A stretch of 64,000 bases of DNA, from assembly GCA_040384585.1 (NCBI GenBank), contig JAZKJD010000012.1:1-64000 (forward strand), in the 5' to 3' direction. Of this stretch, positions 8,802 through 18,706 are shown piece by piece. The notes under the pieces are model-generated. The model saw nothing but the letters and a program-made list of their open reading frames with translations. It did no database searches and was not told the origin of the DNA. The DNA comes from JAZKJD01 sp040384585 (GTDB lineage Bacteria > Pseudomonadota > Gammaproteobacteria > Diplorickettsiales > Diplorickettsiaceae). The translations under genes were made by a program, and so were the position numbers. The stretch's first letter is position 1. Each line of letters begins with the position of its first letter.

Positions 8802-9971
8802 ATGGCTAGACGTTATTCAGATATTCTAATTTCTTTTAAAGCTAAAAGAGAGATGCTTAATGAACTGGATACAGATTATTCTATTTTATTACAGGCCTGT
8901 TGCAAGGAGTTTTTTGATGATATCGAGAAATTACCTTGTAAAAAAATTATTGACTATATTAAAGAATATGATTTGAGATCGCCGCTAGTGAGAAATAAAA
9001 ATGATTATTGTTTGAGATCGTCGCTAATGAGAAATAAAAATAAATATGATTTGAAACCGTCGCTAATGAGAAATAAAAATGAAGAAGTTTATATTTCTAA
9101 TAAAGATTTGCATATTTTATACTATTTAATGGTTTTAACTATTGATAAATATGGTATTGATTCACTAGTCAAAGATTTATTTCCTGATGTTGTTCATAGA
9201 CTAGAAAGAAATAATTTATTTTATTTTTTGATAAACTTCTTTATTTCATTATTTCGTAAAACAAAAATCAGTATAAAAGACGACTCAGACTTAAATATAA
9301 AATTATCCGAGGCCGTTATTAATTTGAGAGGTTTAAAAGATGGAAAAGGGCCGTATTCTTTAGATAGGGGACAAGATTTTGTTAATAGCTTATCCTTTAT
9401 TTATGAAAGAATTTTTAAAAAATATGCGCAGCCTTTAGATAATTTTTTTTATTTTAAGAAAAATTTAACAGATGCGGCAGTAGATACAATAATAGTTGAA
9501 AATGGGTTAAGAATGTACGCACATGAATGGAGTTGTATGAAAAGCGAAATTTCTAGATCAAATACTATTTATTCATCTTTTTCGTCTTTTTCATCTTGTT
9601 CTGATCACATCTATGAAGAAATCTCGGATGAAATCCCATTAAATGACCATACCTATGAAAATAGACCGTATATTCTAGAAATATCCGACTACGATACAAA
9701 AACATCAACGGATTTAGCGGGGTCATCTTCTGTTTCACCGCCAGTTGCAGCACAGCCAGAGGGTAAGAAACCAGCGATAAAACCAAAACCAAACGTTAAA
9801 GTGGTGTTGCAAAGGAAAGAGGAAGCGCTAGATGATAATAGAACATCCGATACGGATTCGGATTACAAAAGTGGTTTTAGAAATATACAACAGTTTTTTC
9901 AGAAGGGTTGCCTTTTCGAAAAGAGTACTTCTACTTGCAATCCTGTGCCTTTGTCAGGGTTACTTAAATGA
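8802..9971 (+). CDS. Unknown protein with 13-residue tandem repeats
   Basis: 389 residues, not recognised. A good ribosome site (GGGGTGA) precedes ATG 8802. Residues 56-94 are three tandem copies of a 13-residue unit (YDLRSPLVRNKND type). The middle is rich in Lys, Asp and Phe, and the C-terminal third is disordered, rich in Ser, Thr and Pro (SSSVSPPVAAQPEGKKP). Base composition is distinctly AT-rich. The last 73 bp run antisense into the 3' end of the sensor-kinase gene, so the final 25 residues are dictated by that gene and the original C-terminus may have been lost. Secreted-effector status is possible from composition alone but unproven. Confidence 0.7.
   Translation: MARRYSDILISFKAKREMLNELDTDYSILLQACCKEFFDDIEKLPCKKIIDYIKEYDLRSPLVRNKNDYCLRSSLMRNKNKYDLKPSLMRNKNEEVYISNKDLHILYYLMVLTIDKYGIDSLVKDLFPDVVHRLERNNLFYFLINFFISLFRKTKISIKDDSDLNIKLSEAVINLRGLKDGKGPYSLDRGQDFVNSLSFIYERIFKKYAQPLDNFFYFKKNLTDAAVDTIIVENGLRMYAHEWSCMKSEISRSNTIYSSFSSFSSCSDHIYEEISDEIPLNDHTYENRPYILEISDYDTKTSTDLAGSSSVSPPVAAQPEGKKPAIKPKPNVKVVLQRKEEALDDNRTSDTDSDYKSGFRNIQQFFQKGCLFEKSTSTCNPVPLSGLLK
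8967..9083 (+). repeat. Three tandem 39-bp units
   Basis: In-frame direct repeats inside the unknown gene at 8802: three 39-bp copies, each containing CGCTA(G/A)TGAGAAATAAAAAT. Divergence between copies is a few bases per unit, so unit number could vary by recombination. Confidence 0.85.
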
Positions 9972-11320
9972 ATGGATCCATGGTGAAGTTTAGCAATCTG
10001 TTCTACAATCGTAAGACCTAGGCCGCTTCCTTGTGCGTTGTTGCCTAATACTCGGAAAAAGCGTTCAAATACGCGTTCGCGTAATGCAGAGGGGATTCCA
10101 GGCCCATTATCTACCACTTGTAAAAGAATAAACTCTGGTAGACTAGAGATAACGACTTTGACCACTCCTTCTCGTGGCGTATACCGTATCGCATTATCAA
10201 CAAGATTACGGATTAACACATGTAAACCTGTAGAGTTACCTAACAACGTATATTCTGGATCGGTTGCGACAAGCTCAATTTCTATTTGTTTTATAATAGC
10301 TTGTGGTGCTAATTGTGCGATGACTTCAGCCGCTATGCCTGCTAAATTAACCTGTCTGAAGTGTTCAGGCATAATGGTTTCTGGGCTTAAACGGCAAAGT
10401 GTCAGCAACTGTTGAATGACATGTGTACAACGGTCTACGCTGCTGATGACTTGTTTTAAGTGGGCATAACACTCTTTCGCATCTGATGACTTAAGGGCTA
10501 ATTGAGCTTGCGTTTTTAGTGCGGCAAGTGGTGTATGTAATTCATGTGCCGCATCAGCTGCAAATCGTTGCTCGCGTTCAAAGGCTTCTTGTAAACGTAA
10601 GAAAAGTTTATTAAGCTCGTCGACTAAAGGACTAATTTCTATAGGAATGTCGTTGAGATCAACCGGATCAAGATGATCAGCCGCACGTTCGGCAACTTCT
10701 TTAGCAAAAAAACGTATACTTTTTAAACCACTGCCAATGATAAGCCAAATAAAAAGGCCTGATAATGGGTAAATTAATAAAGTAAGATAGATGTCGTCGA
10801 TAAGCATGTGGCGAATCATGGCATAACGCGATGTATATTGTTCAGCTATGGTAAGAATCACACCTTGTTGTCGATCATAAATCGTAAAAGTACGCCATTT
10901 TTCCCCATTAATTGTTTTATCGCTGAGTCCAGGTTTGCCTAGTAAAGGGATTTTTGTTGTTTTAGGCGAGCTTAGTAGTAGCACCCCATTTCCATCCCAT
11001 AATTGAAATTTATAACGATTAGCCTTTTGAATCATTTCGTTGTTTTTTAGATCGGCGTGATAGCTAAAATTTTTTGTGAAAAATGGATTGGTGTTTAATT
11101 GGGATTGAATGGCTTTAAGTTTAGAAGTGGTAAGAAGATGTGGGGTATTCGTAATTGTTTTGAGTAGCGAGCCAGTTTCGATTAATAAATTATCTAAACT
11201 ATCATTGATTGCTTGACAGTCAATGTAATAATTACCAAATGCTGTGATGATAATGGTAGCAACAACTGTTGTTAAAAGGTTAAATAATAAAAATCGCCTA
11301 ATAGATGAAATGGTATACAT
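9899..11320 (-). CDS. Sensor histidine kinase, PmrB/QseC type
   Basis: Inner-membrane sensor kinase, 473 residues. A first membrane helix (about residues 8-28) and a second (about 172-195, LLIYPLSGLFIWLIIG) bracket a periplasmic sensor region. A HAMP-like linker leads to HisKA with H-box DAAHELHTPLAAL (usual Arg replaced by His, phospho-acceptor His present). The ATPase domain has N-box LVDNAIRYTP, G1 DNGPGIP and G2 GSGLGLTIV. The start ATG overlaps the stop of the upstream regulator gene by one base (TAATG), so the two are translationally coupled. The family includes QseC and the PmrB that controls Dot/Icm effector genes in Legionella and Coxiella; which one this is cannot be decided from sequence alone. 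Confidence 0.9.
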   Translation of the reverse strand: MYTISSIRRFLLFNLLTTVVATIIITAFGNYYIDCQAINDSLDNLLIETGSLLKTITNTPHLLTTSKLKAIQSQLNTNPFFTKNFSYHADLKNNEMIQKANRYKFQLWDGNGVLLLSSPKTTKIPLLGKPGLSDKTINGEKWRTFTIYDRQQGVILTIAEQYTSRYAMIRHMLIDDIYLTLLIYPLSGLFIWLIIGSGLKSIRFFAKEVAERAADHLDPVDLNDIPIEISPLVDELNKLFLRLQEAFEREQRFAADAAHELHTPLAALKTQAQLALKSSDAKECYAHLKQVISSVDRCTHVIQQLLTLCRLSPETIMPEHFRQVNLAGIAAEVIAQLAPQAIIKQIEIELVATDPEYTLLGNSTGLHVLIRNLVDNAIRYTPREGVVKVVISSLPEFILLQVVDNGPGIPSALRERVFERFFRVLGNNAQGSGLGLTIVEQIAKLHHGSIHLSNPDKGTGLQVEVLFSKRQPF

Positions 11321-11994
11321 TAGTTGTTTTTTTCCTTTTCAGCCATATAACCTACTCCACGAATGGTGCGAATAAAATTAATTCCTGCTAATTTCTTGCG
11401 TAGATTATGTACATGGACTTCCAGTGTATTGCTATCGATTTCGTCGTCCCATCCGTAGAGGCATTGATTTAAGGAGTCGCGAGAAATGACATGGCCGGCG
11501 TTTTCTAGTAGTTTTTGTAGTAGACTAAACTCGCGGCGAGAAAGATTTATCTCTTCTCCTCTAGAGGTAACAGTATAGGAGCTGGGATCCAGTTCAATAT
11601 CGCGATACGTTAAAATAGGTGTTGCACGATTACTGGAAAAACGGCGTTGCAACGCTCGAATTCTGGCGGATAATTCATCTAAATCAAAAGGTTTTGTTAA
11701 GTAGTCATCGGCACCGCTATCCAAGCCTTTTATTCTATCTTCTATGGCATGCCGTGCTGTTAGAATAAGGACAGGGGTAGTGACACCAGCGGCGCGCATT
11801 TCGCTTATCACTGTTAAACCCGGTAAGCCTGGTAAGTTTAAATCGAGTAAAATAGCATCGAAGGCTTCTGCTTTGATAAAGCTTAAAGCGGTTCGACCAT
11901 CAGTAAGCCAGTCAACGGTGTAGCCATAATGTTTAAGTGCCTTGAGAATGCCCTCTCCTAGGGATTCATCATCTTCAACTAAAAGAATACGCAT
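11320..11994 (-). CDS. OmpR-family response regulator, PmrA/QseB type
   Basis: 224-residue response regulator. The receiver has the acidic pair VEDDE, phospho-acceptor Asp51 in LLDLNLPG, Thr in LTA and Lys in TKPFD. The winged-helix effector domain begins near residue 125 and ends with DSNTLEVHVHNLRKKL and TIRGVGYM, typical of OmpR/PhoB DNA-binding domains. Closest family resemblance is to PmrA/QseB regulators, which bind TTAA-type direct half-sites at 11-bp spacing; such sites occur upstream of three unknown genes in this window. First gene of the pair, with the kinase immediately downstream. The 131-bp gap upstream to ligA should hold its promoter. Confidence 0.93.
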   Translation of the reverse strand: MRILLVEDDESLGEGILKALKHYGYTVDWLTDGRTALSFIKAEAFDAILLDLNLPGLPGLTVISEMRAAGVTTPVLILTARHAIEDRIKGLDSGADDYLTKPFDLDELSARIRALQRRFSSNRATPILTYRDIELDPSSYTVTSRGEEINLSRREFSLLQKLLENAGHVISRDSLNQCLYGWDDEIDSNTLEVHVHNLRKKLAGINFIRTIRGVGYMAEKEKNN

Positions 11995-12125
11995 AATTTT
12001 CCTCTTTATTATTATTTTTTAGTGGCTGTTGAGTGGAAGAGCACTAATAAACTGCATAAGCTATTAAATGTCAATACAATATTGGGTTATAATTGAACAT
12101 TACATCAAAAAAATATCTGTTTCGA

Positions 12126-14156
12126 TTATATTGCTGGAGGCGGATGTAAAAGTCCTGAAAATGTTTCTTCTGTTAAGCAAGTAATCCCTAACTTTTTTGC
12201 TTGTAGGAATTTTACCCCAGGATCTTTTCCAACCACGACATAGTTTGTTTTTTTACTGACACTATTACTGACTTTTGCTCCTTTTTCTAGGAGTAAATGG
12301 GTAGCTTCTTCGCGGGATAAATTGACAAGACTACCGGTTAAAACAAAGGTTTTTCCCGTTAAATTCGATTTTTTTTCTGTTGAGTGTGGCTTTTTCCAAT
12401 GAATTCCTACTGACAGAAGGCGTTGAATAATTTCCTTATTATGTGTCTCGGTAAAAAACTGTTTAATATGCATAGTAACGATAGGACCAATATCAGAAAT
12501 GGACTGAAGGCTGCTTTCATCGGCTTGCATCAATGGCTTAAGTTGCTGGAAATGATTAGCAAGATTTAAGGCTGTGGAAATACCCACATCACGAATGCCT
12601 AGGGCATAAAGAAAGCGGACGAAAGTGGTTTTTTTACTCGCTGCGATAGCGGCGCATAACTTAGTGGCAGATTTTTCTCCCAAACGTTCTAGGTGAGCCA
12701 ATTTTTTAGGTATTAAGCTATACAAATCAGCAACGTCTTTGATAACTGCTTTTTCAACGAGTTGATTGACCAGTTTATCGCCTAGACCTTCGATATTCAT
12801 AGCTTTACGCGATGCAAAATGTTTAATGGCTTCTTTGAGTTGGGCAGGACAATATAAGGCACCATTACAGCGAGCGGCGGATTCGCTTGCTAATTTAGTA
12901 ACCTGGGATCCACAAACAGGACATTTTTTGGGAAGCTGCACGGGGAGAGCCTGTTTGGGCCGTTTTTCCATAATAACGCGTACAACTTCTGGAATAACAT
13001 CACCAGCGCGACGAACGACAACCGTGTCACCTACACGACAATCTTTACGATGTATCTCATCAATATTGTGTAAAGTGGCATTGCTGATGGTAGTTCCACC
13101 CACAAAAACCGGTTCTAAACGGGCTACAGGCGTTAATGTTCCGGTACGACCGACTTGAAAGTCAATGGCGAGTATACGGCTCAATGCTTCTTGTGCTGGG
13201 AATTTATGGGCGAGTGCCCAGCGAGGAGCACGTGATATAAAGCCGAGTTGTCGTTGTAGTATCAGAGAGTTTACTTTGTAAACGACACCATCGATTTCAT
13301 AGCATAAATGAGGTCGTTGTTCGGCTATTTTGTGATAGTAAGCTAAACAAGCTTCAATGCCATTAGCACACTGAGTTTGTGGGCAACGCGGCAGTCCCCA
13401 GTTTTCGAACTGTTGTAAAATATCGGTATGTTTATCGGCCAATTTTCCTTTTTGAATTTCTCCCACACTGTGTGTAAAGAAAGCCAAGGCGCGCTGTGCT
13501 GTTACTTTTGGATTGAGTTGACGTAGGCTACCGGCGGCGGCATTACGTGGATTAACAAAGATCTTTTCTCCTGCTTTTTGTAAGCGATTATTGAGTTGTT
13601 GGAAGGCCTTTTTAGGGATATACACTTCACCACGAACCTCTAAATTTTCTGGATAATCGTAGCCGCGCAGTTGCAAAGGAATACTTAAAATAGTTCGAAT
13701 ATTTAAGGTAATATCTTCGCCAATATTTCCGTCGCCGCGTGTTGCCGCACGGACTAATTTACCTTGGGTATAGGTCAAACTGACAGCAATACCATCCAGT
13801 TTTGGTTCGCAGGCATATTCAATTGGTTTTTGAATATTGAGTCTATCTTGAATGCGTTTATTAAACGCTAAAACTTCTTTTTCTGAAAAAGCATTTTCCA
13901 GTGAAAGCATCGGTAGTGCATGTTCAACTTGATTAAAACTGGTTAAAGGCGTGGTACCCACACGTTGCGTAGGCGAATCCTCGGTAATGAGTTTAGGATA
14001 TTTTGTTTCCAGTGCTTGTAAATCGCGAAACAGTTTATCAAAAGCAGAATCGCTAATCAGTGGATTGTCAAGGATATAATAGCGGTAATTATGTTCATTG
14101 ATTTTCTTTTTCAGCTGTTCAATTTTTTTGATAATAGCGGGTTCTATTTTAGGCAT
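12126..14156 (-). CDS. ligA: NAD-dependent DNA ligase
   Basis: Seals nicks in replication and repair using NAD+. 676 residues, full length. The adenylation domain includes the active-site Lys in ACEPKLDGIAVS and the DNVGYYILDNP-like N-terminal Ia region (NYRYYILDNPLISD). The OB fold is followed by a zinc finger (CPVCGSQ...CNGALYCPAQ), tandem helix-hairpin-helix motifs and a C-terminal BRCT domain (LTGKTFVLTGSL...KTNYVVVGKDPG). The start overlaps the end of zipA by 8 bp, so smc-zipA-ligA probably form one operon, as in many gammaproteobacteria. Confidence 0.97.
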   Translation of the reverse strand: MPKIEPAIIKKIEQLKKKINEHNYRYYILDNPLISDSAFDKLFRDLQALETKYPKLITEDSPTQRVGTTPLTSFNQVEHALPMLSLENAFSEKEVLAFNKRIQDRLNIQKPIEYACEPKLDGIAVSLTYTQGKLVRAATRGDGNIGEDITLNIRTILSIPLQLRGYDYPENLEVRGEVYIPKKAFQQLNNRLQKAGEKIFVNPRNAAAGSLRQLNPKVTAQRALAFFTHSVGEIQKGKLADKHTDILQQFENWGLPRCPQTQCANGIEACLAYYHKIAEQRPHLCYEIDGVVYKVNSLILQRQLGFISRAPRWALAHKFPAQEALSRILAIDFQVGRTGTLTPVARLEPVFVGGTTISNATLHNIDEIHRKDCRVGDTVVVRRAGDVIPEVVRVIMEKRPKQALPVQLPKKCPVCGSQVTKLASESAARCNGALYCPAQLKEAIKHFASRKAMNIEGLGDKLVNQLVEKAVIKDVADLYSLIPKKLAHLERLGEKSATKLCAAIAASKKTTFVRFLYALGIRDVGISTALNLANHFQQLKPLMQADESSLQSISDIGPIVTMHIKQFFTETHNKEIIQRLLSVGIHWKKPHSTEKKSNLTGKTFVLTGSLVNLSREEATHLLLEKGAKVSNSVSKKTNYVVVGKDPGVKFLQAKKLGITCLTEETFSGLLHPPPAI

Positions 14157-14955
14157 ACGCGTAAAGCTGGGAGCGATAATGGGTTAATGCGTCAGTCGTC
14201 AGCAGCGCTCGCTGTTGATCACAGAGTGTTCCGCCTAAATCTTGAATAAGCAGTTGTGCGGTTTCTAACATTAATTCAAAGGTATCTAGCGCACGGATTG
14301 TTTTATTGATATAACCTTCGTCTTTCAAGATGTGGTGTTGTTGCACATCGGTACTCACGTGCTCATGACTATCTAATACATTCCGCGCGTTCGTCCTCGT
14401 GCGCCTAACCACATCTTGAAATCTTTTGGGTATAGACATAAATAAACATAATCCAGGACAGTGGATTTCGCCGATATGTGTAAGATCAAAGGTGCCAGGT
14501 TCAAGGGCTGAAGCGAGACTAAATAAGCGTTGTTTTTTTCCGTTTTGATTGGCATGATAATGAAAAATATTCATCTCTCCATAATGAAATCCAGCACTGC
14601 TTAGCGTTTGTATTAATTCATAGCCTTTGTAAGGTCTTTCCTCGGTAGCGAGTAATTGTAAGATGATAAGCGTTTCCTTTGGGTTAAGTCTCTGTTTTTC
14701 CTCATTTTTCAGATTCGCATCTTCATGTGTGAGTGGTATATCCGGTGTTAATTCACTGACTAGGGTCTCTTGACGTTCTGTGTTGAAACGATGGAATGCT
14801 GTTGTAGAAGCTTTTTTTTTAGTATCAACAGGTGCACCTCGTGGTTTGTTTTCTTTTTTAGGAGAATTTCCATATTGCCAAATGACAAGAATTAATCCGA
14901 AAACTCCGATAAAAATAATGCCAGACAGAATAACCAACAAGTAATCAATGTCCAT
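14149..14955 (-). CDS. zipA: Cell division protein ZipA
   Basis: ZipA anchors FtsZ to the inner membrane. The chosen start is the ATG at 14955, giving MDIDYLLVILSG, because the family places a membrane helix at the extreme N-terminus; an in-frame ATG at 15009 would add 18 charged residues with no family counterpart. From 14955 the protein is 268 residues: an N-terminal helix to about residue 26, a basic and charged linker, then the globular FtsZ-binding domain (about residues 120-260; GYELIQTLSSAGFHYGEMNIFH, LYAYA at the end). Overlaps ligA by 8 bp and lies 75 bp after smc. Confidence 0.9.
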   Translation of the reverse strand: MDIDYLLVILSGIIFIGVFGLILVIWQYGNSPKKENKPRGAPVDTKKKASTTAFHRFNTERQETLVSELTPDIPLTHEDANLKNEEKQRLNPKETLIILQLLATEERPYKGYELIQTLSSAGFHYGEMNIFHYHANQNGKKQRLFSLASALEPGTFDLTHIGEIHCPGLCLFMSIPKRFQDVVRRTRTNARNVLDSHEHVSTDVQQHHILKDEGYINKTIRALDTFELMLETAQLLIQDLGGTLCDQQRALLTTDALTHYRSQLYAYA

Positions 14956-15030
14956 ATGGATGACCCCATCGCGAAAAGAGACACTTGAATCTGCGATTCG
15001 CCGCTTCAAGTGTAATGGTATATTCTAGGC

Positions 15031-18000
15031 TTAAGCGGATGCAATCTCCATGGCTTTTTCCATATCTACTACGACTAATCGTGATACACCGGGTTCATGC
15101 ATAGTGACGCCGGCTAAATGCTGGGCCATTTCAATAGCAACCTTATTGTGACTAATAAAGATAAATTGTACTTCCTCAGACATTTCTTTCACTAATTTGC
15201 AAAATCTAAGGACGTTGGTATCGTCTAATGGCGCATCGACTTCATCAAGCATACAAAAAGGGGCTGGATTGAGCTGGAAAAAAGAAAAGACCAGTGCCGT
15301 TGCTGCTAGCGCTTTTTCGCCTCCAGAAAGTAATTGAATACTGCTATTTCGTTTTCCGGGCGGTTGAGCCATGATACAAACGCCACTGCTTAATAAATCG
15401 GGATCTTGTAGCTGTAGTGAGGCTTCCCCGCCAGAGAATAAACGAGGAAATAAATCAGTAAAATTCTGATTTATCTTATCAAACGTTTCTTTGAAACGAC
15501 TACGGGTTTCTCTGTCCATTTTTTGTATCGCTGTCTGTAAGGTTTCTAATGCTTCCATTAGGTCTTGATATTGCGTATCTAAATAGGTTTTTCGTTCTAA
15601 GACCGCTTGATGTTCTTCTAAGGCCGCAAGATTAACAGCAGCAATTTGTTCAATACGACGTCTTACTTCGGAAAGTTGTGTTTCATAACTAGGGATATCC
15701 GCTCCGGTGGCCAACTCTTTTAAAAGATTCTCAACGTCATATTCTTGTTCCTGTAATTGCTCTACCAAGGTTTTAGCGCGTACATGCAGTTCTTGATATT
15801 GTAAACGATATTGTGCTAAATCATTGCGATTCAGGTTAAGCTTGGCTTCTAAGGTTTGTGTTTGCTGTTCTTGATGTTTTAGTTGCAGTTCAATTTCTTG
15901 AAGTTGGATTTGGTTTTCTTTGAGTTGGGCAGCAAACGTACGGTGCTGGGAGTTTTTCGCATCAAGTTCTTGTTTTAGGGTATTCATCGGATCTTCTGCA
16001 CTTGCTAGTGTCTGTTGTAGATCGGCGACACGTTTTTTTAGCCGCCCCTGCTGCTCCTGTAGGCGCGAAGCCGTTTCTTGCGCTGTCTTTAGTTGGTGTT
16101 CTGCAGTTTGTCGTCTTAATTCAAATTGATGAAGTTTGGTTTCATCCGCTTTCGCTTTCTGTGTGGCTTCATTCAATTTTGTTTGTATTGTTGTTTTGCT
16201 AGTGAGTAAAGCGTGACGGTGTTTTTCAATTTCATCAAGTTGTGCTTGACTTGTTGTTTTTACTTGTTCTACTTGCTGTAACTTGGTTTCTATCTCATCG
16301 TTTTGTTGTTTGTTTTCCAGTCGTTCTTGCTGAATGCGTTGAATGCGTTGTTGCGCTTGTGTGAAACGGTCTTTTTTAACTTGATAGCGCGCTTTTACAT
16401 CCGCTTGATAAGCGACTAATTCAGCAAATTGTTTTTGTTTTTCTAATTGCTTTTCTTCTTGTTGCTTAAGTTGTTTTTGTATTTGCGTGTAATCTCTTTG
16501 TTTTTTATCAATCTGTGCTTGAATCACTTCCTGCTCTTTCCGTAAACGATTGATATCGCGTTCCCGTTGTAATAATCCCGTTTTGGCCGTGCCGTTGGCG
16601 TTTAAGCGAAGCCAATGATTGCCTAAGCAAGTTCCTTCGCGAGTAATAATCGATTCATATCCTTTTAATTGTTTGGTATGCAGCAGTGCTTCCGTGATCG
16701 TTTCTGCTGCATAAATACCCACCAATAGGTTGTCCAGTGGCCAAGGTGCGGTTAATTTTGTGCTAAGTAATTTTAATGGTAATTGGGGCAGAAATGTTGA
16801 CACTGAATGTTGGCAGAGCTTGGATTTTGTCATCAAACTAACAGAACTATTAGGAAGGGATTGGTCTAAGAAATCGTCTAAAGAATCGCGATCCGTGAAA
16901 CAAACCGCCTGAATATGCTGCTGTAAAGCAATTTCGACAGCACGTTCCCAGCCGGCTTCCACGCGTACTAATTGTGCGAGTCGCGGGTGATGGTTTAAGT
17001 TGTGTTGTTTAAACCAGCTAAGTAGAGATTGTTCGCGTTGGCCTAATGCTTCTTCTTGTAAGGCCATTAGCGAAGCAGTTTGACCCTGATTCTTTTGCAA
17101 GCGACTTTTATCAACATCTAATGCGTTGGATAATTGCTGTAGTATAGCGCGTTGCTCATTAATCTGTTGTCTTGCTTGTTCTTGCTCTGATTGAGCCGTC
17201 AGTTGTTTTTGTTGAGAATCAATAAGCGCTTTTTTCAGATTGGCAGCGTCATGATCATTCGCTAAAGTTTGGTTTTGTTCAGCTTGTTCTTGTTCTAAAC
17301 GTTCAAAGCGTTTTTTTAGATGTTGATACTGCTGTTGGTAGTGTTGGCTTTGGGTTTGCGCAACACGATTTTGCTGTGTCAAATGGGAAAAATTTTCTTG
17401 AAATTTATCCCATTGTATCTGCCAATTTTTTAAATCCAGGTCGATTTGTTTTGCTTCTGCTTGGCTTTGCTGGGTATTTTTTTTAATTTCTTCCCATTCT
17501 TTATTTAGTGCGCTTAATTCTCGACACAAGTGATCTTGCGTATCGTGATTCTCTTGAGTTTGTTGTATTAAAAAAAGGTCTTTCTGTGTGAGTTGGATTT
17601 CTTCTTGCTGATTTTGTTTGAATTGAGTTGTTTGGTTTTGTCGTTTTTCTTCTAGACGAGTGATATGGTTACCTAGCTCATAATAAGCGTTTTGTAATGC
17701 ATCAACGTCAGCCCTTGCTTGTGTTTGTTTTTCGCGTATACGTGTTATGTCTTTTAGCAAGGTTTGTTGCTCGTGATGAAATGCGTCAACTTGTGCTTCG
17801 GCTTCTTTTATAATGATTGATTGGGATTGCAGTTGTTCGTTGAAGATACGGTAGCGCAATGCTTGAAGATGGGCCTTCAACAAGCGTTCTTCTTGTTTGA
17901 ATGCTTTATAGCGTTCTGCTGCCTTCGCTTGGCGCTGTAAGTGTTTAGCTTGCTTGTCCAACTCTTCTCTAATATCATTTAATCGGTTTAGATTTTTTTG

Positions 18001-18561
18001 AGTATGTTCTAATCGATTTTCTGTTTCGCGTCGTCGTTCTTTGTATTTTGAAATCCCCGCGGCCTCTTCTATATAAGCACGTAACTCATCAGGCTTGGCT
18101 TCTACAACACGCGAGATCATTCCTTGTTCAATAATGGCATAGCTTCTAGGGCCTAAACCCGTACCTAAAAAGATATCTCGAATATCGCGACGCCGGCAGC
18201 GTGTGCCATTCAAATAGTAAATAGATTGACCTTCGCGCGTGATCTCACGACGGATAGAAAGCTGAGCATAGCGATTATATTGACCGCTGAGACTCCCATC
18301 TGAGTTATCAAAATTGAGCTCAATAGCCGCTTGGCCTAAGGGTTTACGAGTCGTACAACCGTTAAAGATGACATCATCTAGAGATTGGCCGCGTAATTGC
18401 CTGGCTGAGCTTTCTCCCATGACCCAACGAATGGCATCAATAATATTTGATTTTCCACAGCCATTAGGTCCTACGATAGCCGTAAGATTGCTAGGGAAGG
18501 CAAGGGTAGTGGGGTCTACAAAAGACTTAAATCCCGCTAATTTGATACTTTCTAGACGCAT
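15031..18561 (-). CDS. smc: Chromosome partition protein Smc
   Basis: SMC-family ATPase for chromosome condensation and segregation, 1176 residues. The N-terminal head has Walker A VGPNGCGKSNIID (about residues 30-42) and the Q-loop region. Two long Gln-rich coiled coils flank a hinge at about residues 505-650 (LAQLVRVEAGWERAVEIAL). The C-terminal head carries the signature LLSGGEKALAATAL and Walker B FCMLDEVDAPLDD. Many gammaproteobacteria use MukB, so Smc fits the Legionella/Coxiella/Pseudomonas-type set. Leads the smc-zipA-ligA operon; ScpA and ScpB are not in the window. Confidence 0.97.
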   Translation of the reverse strand: MRLESIKLAGFKSFVDPTTLAFPSNLTAIVGPNGCGKSNIIDAIRWVMGESSARQLRGQSLDDVIFNGCTTRKPLGQAAIELNFDNSDGSLSGQYNRYAQLSIRREITREGQSIYYLNGTRCRRRDIRDIFLGTGLGPRSYAIIEQGMISRVVEAKPDELRAYIEEAAGISKYKERRRETENRLEHTQKNLNRLNDIREELDKQAKHLQRQAKAAERYKAFKQEERLLKAHLQALRYRIFNEQLQSQSIIIKEAEAQVDAFHHEQQTLLKDITRIREKQTQARADVDALQNAYYELGNHITRLEEKRQNQTTQFKQNQQEEIQLTQKDLFLIQQTQENHDTQDHLCRELSALNKEWEEIKKNTQQSQAEAKQIDLDLKNWQIQWDKFQENFSHLTQQNRVAQTQSQHYQQQYQHLKKRFERLEQEQAEQNQTLANDHDAANLKKALIDSQQKQLTAQSEQEQARQQINEQRAILQQLSNALDVDKSRLQKNQGQTASLMALQEEALGQREQSLLSWFKQHNLNHHPRLAQLVRVEAGWERAVEIALQQHIQAVCFTDRDSLDDFLDQSLPNSSVSLMTKSKLCQHSVSTFLPQLPLKLLSTKLTAPWPLDNLLVGIYAAETITEALLHTKQLKGYESIITREGTCLGNHWLRLNANGTAKTGLLQRERDINRLRKEQEVIQAQIDKKQRDYTQIQKQLKQQEEKQLEKQKQFAELVAYQADVKARYQVKKDRFTQAQQRIQRIQQERLENKQQNDEIETKLQQVEQVKTTSQAQLDEIEKHRHALLTSKTTIQTKLNEATQKAKADETKLHQFELRRQTAEHQLKTAQETASRLQEQQGRLKKRVADLQQTLASAEDPMNTLKQELDAKNSQHRTFAAQLKENQIQLQEIELQLKHQEQQTQTLEAKLNLNRNDLAQYRLQYQELHVRAKTLVEQLQEQEYDVENLLKELATGADIPSYETQLSEVRRRIEQIAAVNLAALEEHQAVLERKTYLDTQYQDLMEALETLQTAIQKMDRETRSRFKETFDKINQNFTDLFPRLFSGGEASLQLQDPDLLSSGVCIMAQPPGKRNSSIQLLSGGEKALAATALVFSFFQLNPAPFCMLDEVDAPLDDTNVLRFCKLVKEMSEEVQFIFISHNKVAIEMAQHLAGVTMHEPGVSRLVVVDMEKAMEIASA

Positions 18562-18654
18562 ATTTATAGTTTCAAGTGCTACTTTACTAGTGATTTTAAA
18601 CGAGGTTAAAAGGTGAAGAGTAGCTGATTTTTTGAGAAAAAGGGAGATAGCCTA

Positions 18655-18681
18655 AACATACACTATGACGGTGTGTATGTT
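18655..18681 (-). terminator. Hairpin between the lipoprotein gene and smc
   Basis: Perfect 9-bp stem AACATACAC / GTGTATGTT (arms 18655-18663 and 18673-18681, 9-base loop), 26 bases past the stop of the minus-strand lipoprotein gene and about 95 bases upstream of smc. The U-run after it is very short, so termination is only a possible role. Confidence 0.4.
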
Positions 18682-18706
18682 CAGACTATATTATATCTGA
18701 ATTAAA

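Noticed and set aside
12766..13158. 130-codon open frame antisense to ligA
   Set aside because: Shadow of the ligA codons, with no ribosome site or domain.
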